Position numbers and translations under genes: made by a program. From positions 1-45,599 of the forward strand of contig CAMQHT010000015.1 in the NCBI GenBank assembly GCA_947001705.1: a stretch of DNA of 45,599 bases, written 5' to 3'. This DNA comes from an uncultured Collinsella sp. GTDB taxonomy: Bacteria; Actinomycetota; Coriobacteriia; Coriobacteriales; Coriobacteriaceae. The notes below the pieces were generated by a model. It ran no database searches. It had not been told where the DNA came from and saw only the letters and a list, made by a program, of their open reading frames with translations. Positions 29,600-37,973 of this stretch are shown here, piece by piece. Position 1 is the first letter of the stretch; the number at the start of each line of letters is the position of its first letter.

Positions 29600-31912
29600 C
29601 TACGCCGACGCGCTGTCGCGAGCCGCCTGGCATGTAGGAGTCTGACGCAGCGTAAGCGGCTTGTCCCCCGCCTCGGCTGACGTGGTCAGCGTATATGTGA
29701 TCGTCGTCGTCTCGCCAGCATGCAGGTCAACGGTGCCCGAATAGAAGGGGATTCCATGCCACGTAGCGGCGCCAAGACCAAACTGGGTGCCCTCGACGGT
29801 CAGATCAGTAATGATGCCGCCCGTCGGGGCAAACAACGAGACATTCAGACGCTCGTCGTCGCGCGCGGCATCGGGCGCGCTCGCCGCGACGTAGTCGGGC
29901 AGCTTGCCGGCCTCCTCCTGCGTCATGATGTTCGTCAGGGTAACGGTGATGCGATACGAGCATGTGCCGTCACCGTTCTTGATGCCCTGGCCAATCTGCG
30001 TATCGGCATTCAGGTACCAGTCGAGCTTGGAGAAGCTCAGGTTGTTAAAGTAGACACCAGCAACGGGATCTTCACTCGGGTCATCCGGATCGGGCAGCGA
30101 GGCGTCGATGTTCATCTCCTTGATAGCGTTCTGCTCGTCATCGTTTTTCATCCACGCGATCAGGCGGCCCTCTTCGGCACCGCGCTCAACGGCGCTGACA
30201 AGCTTCGTAACATCGACATCGCCGATACCGCCAAGGATCTTGTCGAAGGCAGCGCTGGCGACGGATGCAAAGATGCCGTCCGACTCCTCGACCGGATAGT
30301 TCCAGTACACATCGTGCATGAGGACCTTTGCGGCGTTGGTGCCGTCGACAACCGTTCCGTCGGGCAGCGACACGTTACCGACCAGGCCCAGCAGATACTG
30401 CAGGAACACCGGGTCGATACCCACGACGCCGTCAACGTCCTGGCCATATTGAGATTTCCACAGGGCTGCGACACGCTGCGAGTTGCGGGGCCAATCAGGC
30501 GAATAGGTATTGCCCGAGTTGTACAGGTTACTGTGGTTGCCGAACAGCGCCTCATCCTCTTCGTCGACGCTCTCGACTGCCTCATCCTCGCTGAGTCCAA
30601 TGCGGGGAACAAACTCGCCAATCGACATCTGGCCGTCGGTGACCGAAATCAGGCCCTGCGAACCGCCAAAGCCGCCGCAGGCACGAATCTCGACGTTGTT
30701 CATGGCGTACACAAGGTAGTTGCGCGTCTGGCCGTTGGCGCCGAGCATCTGCGGAAGGACGGGGGCGACCTTCTCCGCCGCGTCAACCGCGCCGTTGAGG
30801 GTGGCAAAGCCGTCCTTGGCCTTATCGACCAGCTCGGTCACCTGGGAAATATGAGTATCGCCAATGCCCTGGACCTTCTCGTTGGCGCTCTTGAACACCT
30901 TCGAGCTGCTGGAAAGCGAATCGGCGACCGCCTGCAGCGCGGACACGTTAATCATGCCGTCCTGAAACAGCTTGCCGGGCGTGGCCTGCGAAAGGTTATC
31001 GGCCATGGGAACCAGCGCATTGCTCGAGACATCGGACAGGGCGTCGATCATGGTGCGGGCCGCATTGATGTCGCTGCCATACACCGGGATAAACGAAGCC
31101 GCTGTCCACAGCGGGCTCGAGGTCTCCGCCTTCATGCTGTCGCAAAGCTCATCAATCTTCTTCGCGTCGTCAGGCAGCGTCGAAAAATCGCCCGACGTGA
31201 CCTTGTCCTTAAGGCCACCGACAATCTCGACGGCCTCCTTCGCTTCACTCTTTACGGTCTTTGCCGAGTTAAGCAGCATAAAGCCGCTTGCGCCAAGCGC
31301 AACGAGAAGCACCGCGACTACAGCGGCAATAATGGCGCCGGTGTGACGCTTTTTGCGTTCGCCCTTGCGATGGCGATGACGGACCAGACCGTCAGAGGTC
31401 GAACTCGACGAAGCGTCGCTACCGTAGTTCAAGCCAAAATCGTAATAATCTTCCTTGGAACCCGAGCCCGCAAACTCGGCACCGCTATCATCCAGGCGGG
31501 CGAACGTGCCAGTCTCGGAGGCACCGGTGTAAATCGTGCCAAGGTTACCCGTAAGCCCCGCGCCACCGGCAGAGGGAGTATTGTTGGCGGCCTTGCCGGC
31601 ATTAACGTTGCCGGCGGCATTTGCGGCGTTGGCAGCACCTGCGTTGTTCGCAGGTACCGAAGGAGCCCCGCTCGGCTGCGACGCGGAGGTTGCACCGCCC
31701 GCAAAGACATTCCCTCTTGCACGGCCGGTCTTTTTTGCCTTTTGAGACTGCTCGTACAGAGCGGTAAACATCGCCGTCTCGCCCGGGGACACGCGCTTAC
31801 TGGAACCGCCCTGTCCAGCGCCGCCCGGCGTGCCGGCCTTACCAGCCCCGTTCGGACGCGGCGGAACTGCAGGACGGCCGCTATCGCTGCCCTTAAAGTG
31901 ATTACCAGCCAT
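29600..31912 (-). CDS. DUF4012-containing membrane protein, 770 aa
   Basis: ATG 31912 is chosen because it follows GAGG; an in-frame ATG at 31957 gives 15 more residues. Residues 1-200 are cytoplasmic, low-complexity and Ala/Gly/Asn-rich (for example AGAANAANAAGNVNAGKAAN), ending in the basic RHRHRKGERKKRHTG. One transmembrane helix follows (IIAAVVAVLLVALGASGFML). The outer part (~540 residues) has the DUF4012 core: helical bundle with IDALSDVSSNALVPMADNLS, then NYLVYAMNNVEIRACGGFGG and the DWPRNSQRVAALWKSQYG block. DUF4012 proteins are common in Actinomycetota and often near envelope polysaccharide genes; function unknown. The neighbouring glmM fits an envelope role. Confidence 0.85.
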   Translation of the reverse strand: MAGNHFKGSDSGRPAVPPRPNGAGKAGTPGGAGQGGSSKRVSPGETAMFTALYEQSQKAKKTGRARGNVFAGGATSASQPSGAPSVPANNAGAANAANAAGNVNAGKAANNTPSAGGAGLTGNLGTIYTGASETGTFARLDDSGAEFAGSGSKEDYYDFGLNYGSDASSSSTSDGLVRHRHRKGERKKRHTGAIIAAVVAVLLVALGASGFMLLNSAKTVKSEAKEAVEIVGGLKDKVTSGDFSTLPDDAKKIDELCDSMKAETSSPLWTAASFIPVYGSDINAARTMIDALSDVSSNALVPMADNLSQATPGKLFQDGMINVSALQAVADSLSSSSKVFKSANEKVQGIGDTHISQVTELVDKAKDGFATLNGAVDAAEKVAPVLPQMLGANGQTRNYLVYAMNNVEIRACGGFGGSQGLISVTDGQMSIGEFVPRIGLSEDEAVESVDEEDEALFGNHSNLYNSGNTYSPDWPRNSQRVAALWKSQYGQDVDGVVGIDPVFLQYLLGLVGNVSLPDGTVVDGTNAAKVLMHDVYWNYPVEESDGIFASVASAAFDKILGGIGDVDVTKLVSAVERGAEEGRLIAWMKNDDEQNAIKEMNIDASLPDPDDPSEDPVAGVYFNNLSFSKLDWYLNADTQIGQGIKNGDGTCSYRITVTLTNIMTQEEAGKLPDYVAASAPDAARDDERLNVSLFAPTGGIITDLTVEGTQFGLGAATWHGIPFYSGTVDLHAGETTTITYTLTTSAEAGDKPLTLRQTPTCQAARDSASA

Positions 31913-32061
31913 AAAGAAATCCTCGCAATTGAGTCGCAATGAAAAAATCCATAACATTACTAGTTTATGGCATTTTGAGCATCGACAGCTAAACTCCAGA
32001 CACGGACGTCAATTGGCGAAAATGCGGCACAACACCTTTTCTGTCTTGGCGGCGGCGCCAG

Positions 32062-33084
32062 CTACACCGTGAGGAACATCATCACGATGATCATGGCAAA
32101 GCCGATAAGGTCGGTCGGCAAAAACACCGTGCCCAGCATAACGGCGCTGGTGATGGTCGCCGAAACCGGCTCCACAGTTCCGATGAGGCTCGCACGCACC
32201 GAGCCGATGTCCTTAACGCCCTGCATATAGAGCATGTAAGCAAAAAACGAGCCGATAACCACGAATACCGCGAGCGCCTCGACGCCGGCAGCGTCGAGTG
32301 CCGGCATATGCGCCCAAGGCTGCACGAAGACGCACGAGACCACGCCCGCCGTGAGCATTGCCGAGCCCGTGACGATGGGGCTGCCGTATTCGGGCAGGAT
32401 CTTGGCGGGAATCACCGCCATACACGTGGCGCTGACCGCACACATAAGGCCTGCGACCAGGCCAAGCGGCGATATGCTCAGACTGGTAGGGTCGCCGCCG
32501 GTAGCGATTAAAAAGGTGCCGCCCAGGGCCAACCCAATGCCAACGGCCTCACGCACGCGAGGCATGCGGCGATCGGTCACGCAGGTGTAGCCCATGACGA
32601 TAACGAGCTGCAGGCACTGGAGCACCGTCGCGGTTCCGGCGTTCGTCAGGCGCACGGCCGAAAGATAGCAAAACTGGTTGAACAGCAGACCAAAGGCGGT
32701 AAAGAGCAGCAGCTGCTTGCGATCGGCGGGTGTGGTCCAGAGCTTAATCAGGCGCTCGCGGTCGCGCGTAACAACCACGGCCATAAAGAGTAGACCGGCG
32801 AGAATCTGACGCACGCTCATAAGCCACAAGGTGTCGACGTGGTAGGTATCGAACAGAAAGCTCGCGCTGGTGCCCGAGAAGCCCCAAAACGAACCGCCCA
32901 CCAGCGTAGCCAAGACGCCCGTGATCATCTTGCGCGTCGAAGCGCTGTTCAGGCGCTCGCGCCAAGCGCGGCGGGTGCTACGGCTGAGCTCATCGGTGCC
33001 CTCGGGCACATCAATGTTCGATATATCGGTCATCGGCACCGAAGCCCCTGCGCCTTCGACCTGCTCGACACGCTCTTTGCTCAT
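32062..33084 (-). CDS. EamA/DMT-family transporter, 340 aa
   Basis: ATG 33084 follows GAGGG. A hydrophilic N-terminus of about 50 residues precedes ten predicted helices in two EamA repeats: the first from ITGVLATLVGGSFWGFSGTS to YLSAVRLTNAGTATVLQCLQ, the second from PLGLVAGLMCAVSATCMAVI to GSVRASLIGTVEPVSATITS. The last is the conserved ...EPV... helix of the family. DMT members export metabolites or drugs; the substrate cannot be read here. The protein ends with MIIVMMFLTV. Monocistronic, divergent from tRNA-Val. Confidence 0.88.
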   Translation of the reverse strand: MSKERVEQVEGAGASVPMTDISNIDVPEGTDELSRSTRRAWRERLNSASTRKMITGVLATLVGGSFWGFSGTSASFLFDTYHVDTLWLMSVRQILAGLLFMAVVVTRDRERLIKLWTTPADRKQLLLFTAFGLLFNQFCYLSAVRLTNAGTATVLQCLQLVIVMGYTCVTDRRMPRVREAVGIGLALGGTFLIATGGDPTSLSISPLGLVAGLMCAVSATCMAVIPAKILPEYGSPIVTGSAMLTAGVVSCVFVQPWAHMPALDAAGVEALAVFVVIGSFFAYMLYMQGVKDIGSVRASLIGTVEPVSATITSAVMLGTVFLPTDLIGFAMIIVMMFLTV

Positions 33085-33315
33085 TCCATTCCCTCGAAGC
33101 AGCCTGGAAACAATTCGGCTTACCTTACCACGGCGAAGGCACCAGCCGAAGGCTTGTCCGCTTATCGGTAGGACAATTCCGCAGACGTCTTTCCATAGCT
33201 CGATACCGCAATGGCCTTGCATTATGCGACAGTCAAATCGCGGCAGCGGGCTCTTTTGAAATGGATATGACAAAGCCCCCGAATTCCACAATGTAAGCGA
33301 TTTTTAAAAATGTTC

Positions 33316-33344
33316 TTGCCACCGAGTTCAGGCTCCGTTATATT
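33316..33344 (+). promoter_or_regulatory. Sigma70-type promoter of tRNA-Val
   Basis: TTGCCA (33316-33321) and TATATT (33339-33344) are separated by 17 bases; transcription would start near 33351, about 23 bases before the tRNA. Confidence 0.75.
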
Positions 33345-33373
33345 ATCCCTTGCGCGCTTGCGCACCCTTGATC

Positions 33374-33448
33374 GGGCGTTTAGCTCAGGGGGAGAGCGCT
33401 TCCCTGACACGGAAGAGGTCAGAAGTTCAAATCTTCTAACGCCCACCA
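33374..33448 (+). tRNA. tRNA-Val (GAC)
   Basis: GGGCGTT pairs with AACGCCC in a full acceptor stem; the anticodon loop CTGACAC holds GAC; the T loop is TTCAAAT. CCA is encoded at 33446-33448, unlike tRNA-Phe at the window start. The D arm is TTTAGCTCAGGGGGAGAGC. Confidence 0.97.
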
Positions 33449-33456
33449 AATGTTCG

Positions 33457-33493
33457 CAGCTCAGAGGCTATGTCCTCTGGGCTGTTTTGTTTT
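33457..33493 (+). terminator. Terminator of tRNA-Val
   Basis: CAGCTCAGAGG pairs with CCTCTGGGCTG around a 6-base loop and is followed by TTTTGTTTT. It begins 8 bases after the tRNA. The remaining gap to 33783 shows no gene. Confidence 0.9.
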
Positions 33494-33783
33494 ATGTCGC
33501 CAAATCCACTGGCAGCTCCAACCGTCATCGCAACGTAACACCAATTCACCTGACAAATGGCTGCCAAACAAATTCAATACCCCAACACCAACAATAGCCA
33601 GACACAAAACTGCGCCACAAGCTGCTCCAACCGCCCAACTGGCCAAAAGCCGACCATCTACTTACCAATCTATCCATCGGCATAACCAATCAGTCCGCAC
33701 CGCAACTTCTCAGCAAAACGCCGCGATGTCTGCGCCCTGCGGTATCCTTGAGCCACTTGCACCCGCAGCACCAAGGAGCCGCC

Positions 33784-34470
33784 ATGCGCACCGAGCTCGA
33801 TGTCCCCTTTTCGCACAAAGAAGAAGCCAAAGCACTGGGCGCCAAATGGGACCGGACCAAGAAGATCTGGTATGTACCCAGCGGCGTCAACCCCGAGCCC
33901 TTTGCCGAGTGGCTGCCCGGTGTTGACCGATCCGACCCCTCAGCGCCGTATATATATCTAGTACTGGGCAAGCGCGAGTGCTGGAAGTGTCACAAAGAGA
34001 CCTCGGTCGCGGCCTTCGGCATTCCCTATCGAACCGATAACGACCAGAGCATCGCCATCGCGCACGCGCCCAACAAGGCCGGGCACATTGCCATCGACAC
34101 GGCCAACGCCAACGCACTCGCCATCGTGCCCGCTCTTGGCTGCGCGCCGGGCGAGATCCGCGACTACCTTCATAAGCGCTGCGGCTACAAGCCCGTAGGC
34201 GCGCGAGCCTCCAAAACCCCGTCGCTCGGCAACACGTGCACCAGTTGCGACGCGCTGCAAGGCAGCCGCTATCTGTTCGAGGAGCCCTCGTCCCCGTTTG
34301 CCCTCACTGCCATCAACAAGCTGCCGGCACTGGAGTTTGTGCGCGTCGAAGTTGCCGGCGTCTTTGGCGTCCCGGCCACGCGCACCGACTTTGACCAGGC
34401 ACTCTTTACTTGGGCACGCGACCATCACGCCGAGTTCCACAAGCAGCTCGGTGAGGGGGTTTATTTATAG
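33784..34470 (+). CDS. DUF5710-domain protein with zinc-ribbon-like cysteines, 228 aa
   Basis: ATG 33784 follows AAGGAG. Residues 1-45 match DUF5710: LDVPFSHKEEAKALGAKWD, KKIWYVPSGVNPEPFAEWLP. This small domain occurs in phage primases, DNA-processing and plasmid-linked proteins and is thought to bind nucleic acid. Residues ~60-180 carry two pairs of cysteines (CWKCHKET, CTSCDALQG) spaced like a split zinc ribbon. No catalytic motif was recognised. It stands alone behind tRNA-Val, possibly as accessory cargo next to a tRNA. Confidence 0.7.
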   Translation: MRTELDVPFSHKEEAKALGAKWDRTKKIWYVPSGVNPEPFAEWLPGVDRSDPSAPYIYLVLGKRECWKCHKETSVAAFGIPYRTDNDQSIAIAHAPNKAGHIAIDTANANALAIVPALGCAPGEIRDYLHKRCGYKPVGARASKTPSLGNTCTSCDALQGSRYLFEEPSSPFALTAINKLPALEFVRVEVAGVFGVPATRTDFDQALFTWARDHHAEFHKQLGEGVYL

Positions 34471-34508
34471 GGACAGAGATGCCTTCACAGCCAGCTCCTC
34501 CGCATCAC

Positions 34509-34769
34509 CTATCCCTCGTCGCCGGCGTCATACACGATATCGAGGCCACAAACAGGGCATTTCTCCTGATACACCGGCATATGAACGCCTGTCCGTTTTC
34601 TCACTTCGTCGCTAAGTCTGTCGCACGCATCGATGAACCGAATGTCGAGGCACGGTATTTGCGAGCCGCAGCAAGGACAGGCGACGACAAACGACCCGCA
34701 ATCAACTTCTACGCTCGGAAACATTTTGTTGTCTATAAGGGCGCACGGCAGTTTTCCGTACTTCCCCAT
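34509..34769 (-). CDS. Small zinc-ribbon-like protein, 86 aa
   Basis: ATG 34769 is the preferred start, 21 bases after the upstream stop, with a distant GAGG; an ATG at 34865 lies inside the upstream gene. Cysteine pairs ACPCCGSQIPC (about residues 34-44) and KCPVCGLDIVYD (near the end) suggest one zinc ribbon split by a helix (FIDACDRLSDEVRKR). No family was recognised. It may be a companion of the upstream gene or not expressed at all. Confidence 0.45.
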   Translation of the reverse strand: MGKYGKLPCALIDNKMFPSVEVDCGSFVVACPCCGSQIPCLDIRFIDACDRLSDEVRKRTGVHMPVYQEKCPVCGLDIVYDAGDEG

Positions 34770-34789
34770 CGCAATATCGCCTCGCCAGC

Positions 34790-35359
34790 TCACGCTCGCT
34801 CCCCTCTCGCTATACAAATCAGGAAGAGCATGCACCGGCAGGCGTGCGCGAGATTGCATCGCCACGCGATCCGATCAAACAGCACGATCGTAAAAGACCG
34901 CCAAAGCCAAATTTCATCGTCGGTCGCACCCTGTCCGGCAAACTCAATATCGACGGGTATGTGCTTCAGATAACTCATGTCGGGCGCAAAACGAGGGTCC
35001 GGTCCGCCTTTATGAACAGGACCGTGCAGAACAAACCATCCGTTTTCGGGCTCGAACCGCTCAACAAACGCAAGGCCGAGCACCTTATAGCCCACCTCAG
35101 TTGCAAATATGACTCCGACTGGGACGCCACATTCCATGCAGTTGAGCATTTTACGGTTGTAATTCTGGTCTCGAAAACCAACGGTACCCGGCGCTTGAAC
35201 CGAGTACTTAATGACCCACGTACCATCGTCCAAATAGAGCGGAGGCACATTGTTGATGCTCTCGGTTTGCCGCTGGCGCGCTTGTACCCCGCTACCCCAC
35301 TCCCCTGTATACTGATGTAGCAAGTGTTTCATCCGGGCTTGTTGGGCCGGATTGTTCAT
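34790..35359 (-). CDS. Nuclease-associated N-terminal domain protein, possibly truncated, 189 aa
   Basis: The frame MNNPAQQARMKHLLHQYTGE, then VIKYSVQAPGTVGFRDQNYN, CMECGVPVGVIFATE, and VLGLAFVERFEPENGWFVLHG resembles, as far as I recall, the N-terminal half of some HNH-type restriction-like nucleases. The expected C-terminal nuclease domain is missing; the last ~30 residues (RIAWRCNLAHACRCMLFLIC) look like out-of-family sequence. No ribosome site precedes ATG 35359, which lies only 11 bases from the divergent ATG at 35371. Probably a remnant or a leaderless gene. Confidence 0.4.
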   Translation of the reverse strand: MNNPAQQARMKHLLHQYTGEWGSGVQARQRQTESINNVPPLYLDDGTWVIKYSVQAPGTVGFRDQNYNRKMLNCMECGVPVGVIFATEVGYKVLGLAFVERFEPENGWFVLHGPVHKGGPDPRFAPDMSYLKHIPVDIEFAGQGATDDEIWLWRSFTIVLFDRIAWRCNLAHACRCMLFLICIARGERA

Positions 35360-35370
35360 GGGAGGGTCTT

Positions 35371-35862
35371 ATGGCTGCTTCGAATCCGCCTAAGGGGAGC
35401 GTTTCTTCTTCGTCCATCAAGCCGGTTACGCGCAAGGCCGTGCGTTGCCAGCGCGAGGTCGCCTGGCTTGTCACGCAGGCGGCGGGCAGGCTTGTGGCGA
35501 CCACTCAGGACGTCAATGCGCCTACGCCGAGCTTTGTGTTAGCGGCGGCGCTGGATTTTGTGCGCCAATTGGAGCTTGCCGCGCAGGATGCCAGCGGCCA
35601 CCTCGACTACCAGAATGTTATGGCGCCCGACCTGCAAACGTTCTGTCACATGGCCAAGTTGCCCGCCGCGCCCAATGCGCTTTCGGACGCAGGCTACATG
35701 TTTACGCTTTCGGGCGCGGACCTTATCCGCGATATCTACGCATACTGCAGCGAGCTCGCCGAGCGCAGCGTCTTTGGCACGGCTGAAGTCAAACCGGGAA
35801 ATGTCATCAAGCTGGTTCTCAGGCTGTTCCTGATGGACGGGTTCGGGGCCATGCCGGCGTAA
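35371..35862 (+). CDS. Protein of unknown function, 163 aa
   Basis: ATG 35371 has a clear GGGAGGG site. The first ~20 residues are Ser/Lys-rich and the rest is predicted alpha-helical: REVAWLVTQAAGRLVATTQD, SFVLAAALDFVRQLELAAQ, and GADLIRDIYAYCSELAERSV. There are no membrane helices and two to three cysteines. No family was recognised. Divergent from the fragment at 34790. Confidence 0.6.
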   Translation: MAASNPPKGSVSSSSIKPVTRKAVRCQREVAWLVTQAAGRLVATTQDVNAPTPSFVLAAALDFVRQLELAAQDASGHLDYQNVMAPDLQTFCHMAKLPAAPNALSDAGYMFTLSGADLIRDIYAYCSELAERSVFGTAEVKPGNVIKLVLRLFLMDGFGAMPA

Positions 35863-35962
35863 GCCGAGTCTTTAGCATCACCGTCGACTGGGCAACAACC
35901 GCTTTACCTTAGTGGGCGCCAATCGAGGGTCGATTATTGGGTCGCCTCGTCCACTAACGCAT

Positions 35963-37429
35963 TTATTCCACGCGCTCTGACAGTCGATATTTGCGGTTGC
36001 GGCTTGTCGACGGCGCCGTGGGCTCAAGCTCGCCTTGAGCAATGAGCGCGTTGACGCGCGACCTAACCTGGGAAATTGTAAGCCCCGTGCGTTTTGCCAG
36101 CTCACGCGTCCCCAGCTCGCCGTAGTGTTTGAGTGCCGTCACAATTAAGCCTCCGCCATGATCGACCGGCTCGATCTTTGAACGGTAAAGTACGACCTTG
36201 AACCGATCGAACCCCGGGCAGAACAGGGGCTCGGCCAGACCATGCGCGCGCATGGCATCGATCATCATCGGGATGCCCGAGCCATTGCCCTCAGCCGGCG
36301 AACCTGCGCCATCCGGAAGCGGGACAATCGACATGAGTTTCACGATCGTCGCGTTACGGCATCGGGAGCTGCCGTCAAACAAGTTCTCTCGAGTCTTTCC
36401 CCCGTAAAGGCCGCCAGGATTCGTCACCTCGACACGATCGTCAAAGACGTCGACGGCGATCGATTGCCCACAGAACCGATCCCCGTATTCCCTGTGGATA
36501 ACCGCGTTGGCGACTGCCTCGCGCAGGACCTCCTCGGGGATCTCCAGCGAGTCGATACGCGAGACGCCTTGGACGGTCGAGATGCGGCGCAGGTTTTTGG
36601 CGACAGCTGCGACGGCATCCGAAATCATCTCGCCCAGGGTGCCCTCGCAGACTGTGCGGTCCATAAACCTTAGTGGCCCCGCAGCTCCCTTTTGAGTTCC
36701 CACGTGGACAGCCACATCAATGAAGAGCTTGGGATAGAACTGCTGAGGGTAAACGCCCGCGGCAAGGAGGCCGGCCTTGGTAACATTGCCCTGGAAGTCG
36801 AGGAAATTCAGACGCTCCATCTTTGTCTTCTTGTCCGCCGCACCGCGCATCGCTCGAGGCGTCAGCGAATAGGCACGCTCTATCGTGCGGTCGACCATCG
36901 ACTCGTCGAGATCGCCCACACTCGTACCGGGCACCGCATCGCGATCGCTAGGACTCGTCCGTTCATATGACGACAGTGCCAAAACCTCGGTCGACGAAAG
37001 CGGGACATCTTTGTCATCGATGCGTTTGTAGCTGCCACCTTGAGCGCCCCGCTCCATGACATAGCAAGGCTTGCTCGACGGGTCGAGCTCCTCAATCGTG
37101 ATGACCAGAACCACGGTGCCCTGGAGCTCCACGCGCTCAATGGTGTATTTGGGCGGATTGGCCAGCTTTCCACGACCGCCGGCATCGCCCATGCCCGCCA
37201 CGAATTGGTTGAGCACTTTCTCGGTCTCAAAGTTTGTAACTGGGACAAAACCCGCGTGCTCGCTCACTCCGAGTACGATGATGCCGCCGGCGGTGTTTGC
37301 GAAAGCGCTGACCGTTTCCCATACGTCGCGGGAAAGTGTCGTGGCGCTCTCCTTGACCTCGACGTTAAGATCGTCCGAGCCCATGCGCCTTAAAGACTCG
37401 AGCAGACCGGTCAGTTCGTTTTCGTTCAT
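35963..37429 (-). CDS. AlbA_2 / RecG-like ATP-binding transcriptional regulator, 488 aa
   Basis: ATG 37429 follows AAGGA (a GTG two codons upstream is possible). Domains: AlbA_2 (Schlafen-like) residues ~15-140 with NVEVKESATTLSRDVWETVS, AFANTAGGIIVLGV and GGSYKRIDDKDVPLSSTEV; a HATPase_c_4-like middle with REAVANAVIHREYGDRFCGQ, VEVTNPGGLYGGKT and GSGIPMMIDAMRAHGL; and a C-terminal winged helix (GELGTRELAKRTGLTISQVR). These proteins are annotated as ATP-dependent DNA helicase-like regulators, but no helicase motors are present. The repeats upstream suggest it binds its own promoter. Confidence 0.85.
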   Translation of the reverse strand: MNENELTGLLESLRRMGSDDLNVEVKESATTLSRDVWETVSAFANTAGGIIVLGVSEHAGFVPVTNFETEKVLNQFVAGMGDAGGRGKLANPPKYTIERVELQGTVVLVITIEELDPSSKPCYVMERGAQGGSYKRIDDKDVPLSSTEVLALSSYERTSPSDRDAVPGTSVGDLDESMVDRTIERAYSLTPRAMRGAADKKTKMERLNFLDFQGNVTKAGLLAAGVYPQQFYPKLFIDVAVHVGTQKGAAGPLRFMDRTVCEGTLGEMISDAVAAVAKNLRRISTVQGVSRIDSLEIPEEVLREAVANAVIHREYGDRFCGQSIAVDVFDDRVEVTNPGGLYGGKTRENLFDGSSRCRNATIVKLMSIVPLPDGAGSPAEGNGSGIPMMIDAMRAHGLAEPLFCPGFDRFKVVLYRSKIEPVDHGGGLIVTALKHYGELGTRELAKRTGLTISQVRSRVNALIAQGELEPTAPSTSRNRKYRLSERVE

Positions 37430-37490
37430 CTGCACGTCCTTTCGCTCGGTTCTGCGAAGAATGCCGCGGATAGATTTCCCTCGTCTCTCA

Positions 37491-37725
37491 GTTATCTCTC
37501 GTAATTATCTCTCATCTTTCTGTTATCTCTCATATTAGAGATGAGTGAGAGATGAAAGATAAGATGTCTGTCATCTGTTTCATTTAAACATGTTGTTGCT
37601 GGTAAAACAATCTATATTGAGACAATACCATGGTTGCCCGTCTCTTTGCAGCATTGTTATCTCTCATATTTATCTCTCATCTATCTGTTATCTCTCGTAT
37701 TAGAGACGAATGAGATATGAGAGTT
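37491..37725. repeat. Two ~70-bp copies of a TTATCTCTC iteron array
   Basis: GTTATCTCTC starts at 37491 and again at 37656, 165 bases apart, and each is followed by a similar ~70-base block: three direct TTATCTCTC units (37491-37532 and 37656-37697) and then inverted GAGAGATGAAAG-type units around ATTAGAG. The block ends are 37561 and 37725. The array lies between the AlbA_2 regulator (start 37429) and the repeat element at 37741. It looks like a multi-site operator. Confidence 0.9.
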
Positions 37726-37740
37726 GTGCGGGCGGCGGAT

Positions 37741-37884
37741 GAGCGTGGATTATGAACGGTCGGATATCGAGAGTGGATATTTGGACGGTTTTTGGGCTTT
37801 TGGCGGCCGATTTCGTCCGAAAATCCACGCTCATTCGGCATGCGTCCGGAAATCCACGCTCGTGTGTCCGAAAATCCACGCTCG
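37741..37884. repeat. Element A of the TCCACGCTC repeat family
   Basis: Left side: GAGCGTGGATTAT and a diverged copy GAGAGTGGATATTTGGACGG in reverse orientation. After a ~23-base spacer, three forward units of the type GTCCGAAAATCCACGCTC end at 37832, 37861 and 37883. Steps between the TCCACGCTC cores are 29 and 22 bases. It lies about 90 bases upstream of the M16C protease start. Confidence 0.9.
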
Positions 37885-37973
37885 TGCGGCAGATTGGTCG
37901 AAGGCCCCATATGGGTATACTCTCGAGGATTCGACTCGATTCGCCCCCGTTGGGGCGTCAAAGGAGACTGCAT

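Noticed and set aside
29720..31942. A 740-residue frame antisense to the DUF4012 gene
   Set aside because: No motifs or ribosome site; the sense frame has a membrane helix and the DUF4012 core.
35292..35504. Minus-strand frame over the start of the 163-residue gene
   Set aside because: It overlaps a gene with a clear ribosome site and shows no family features.
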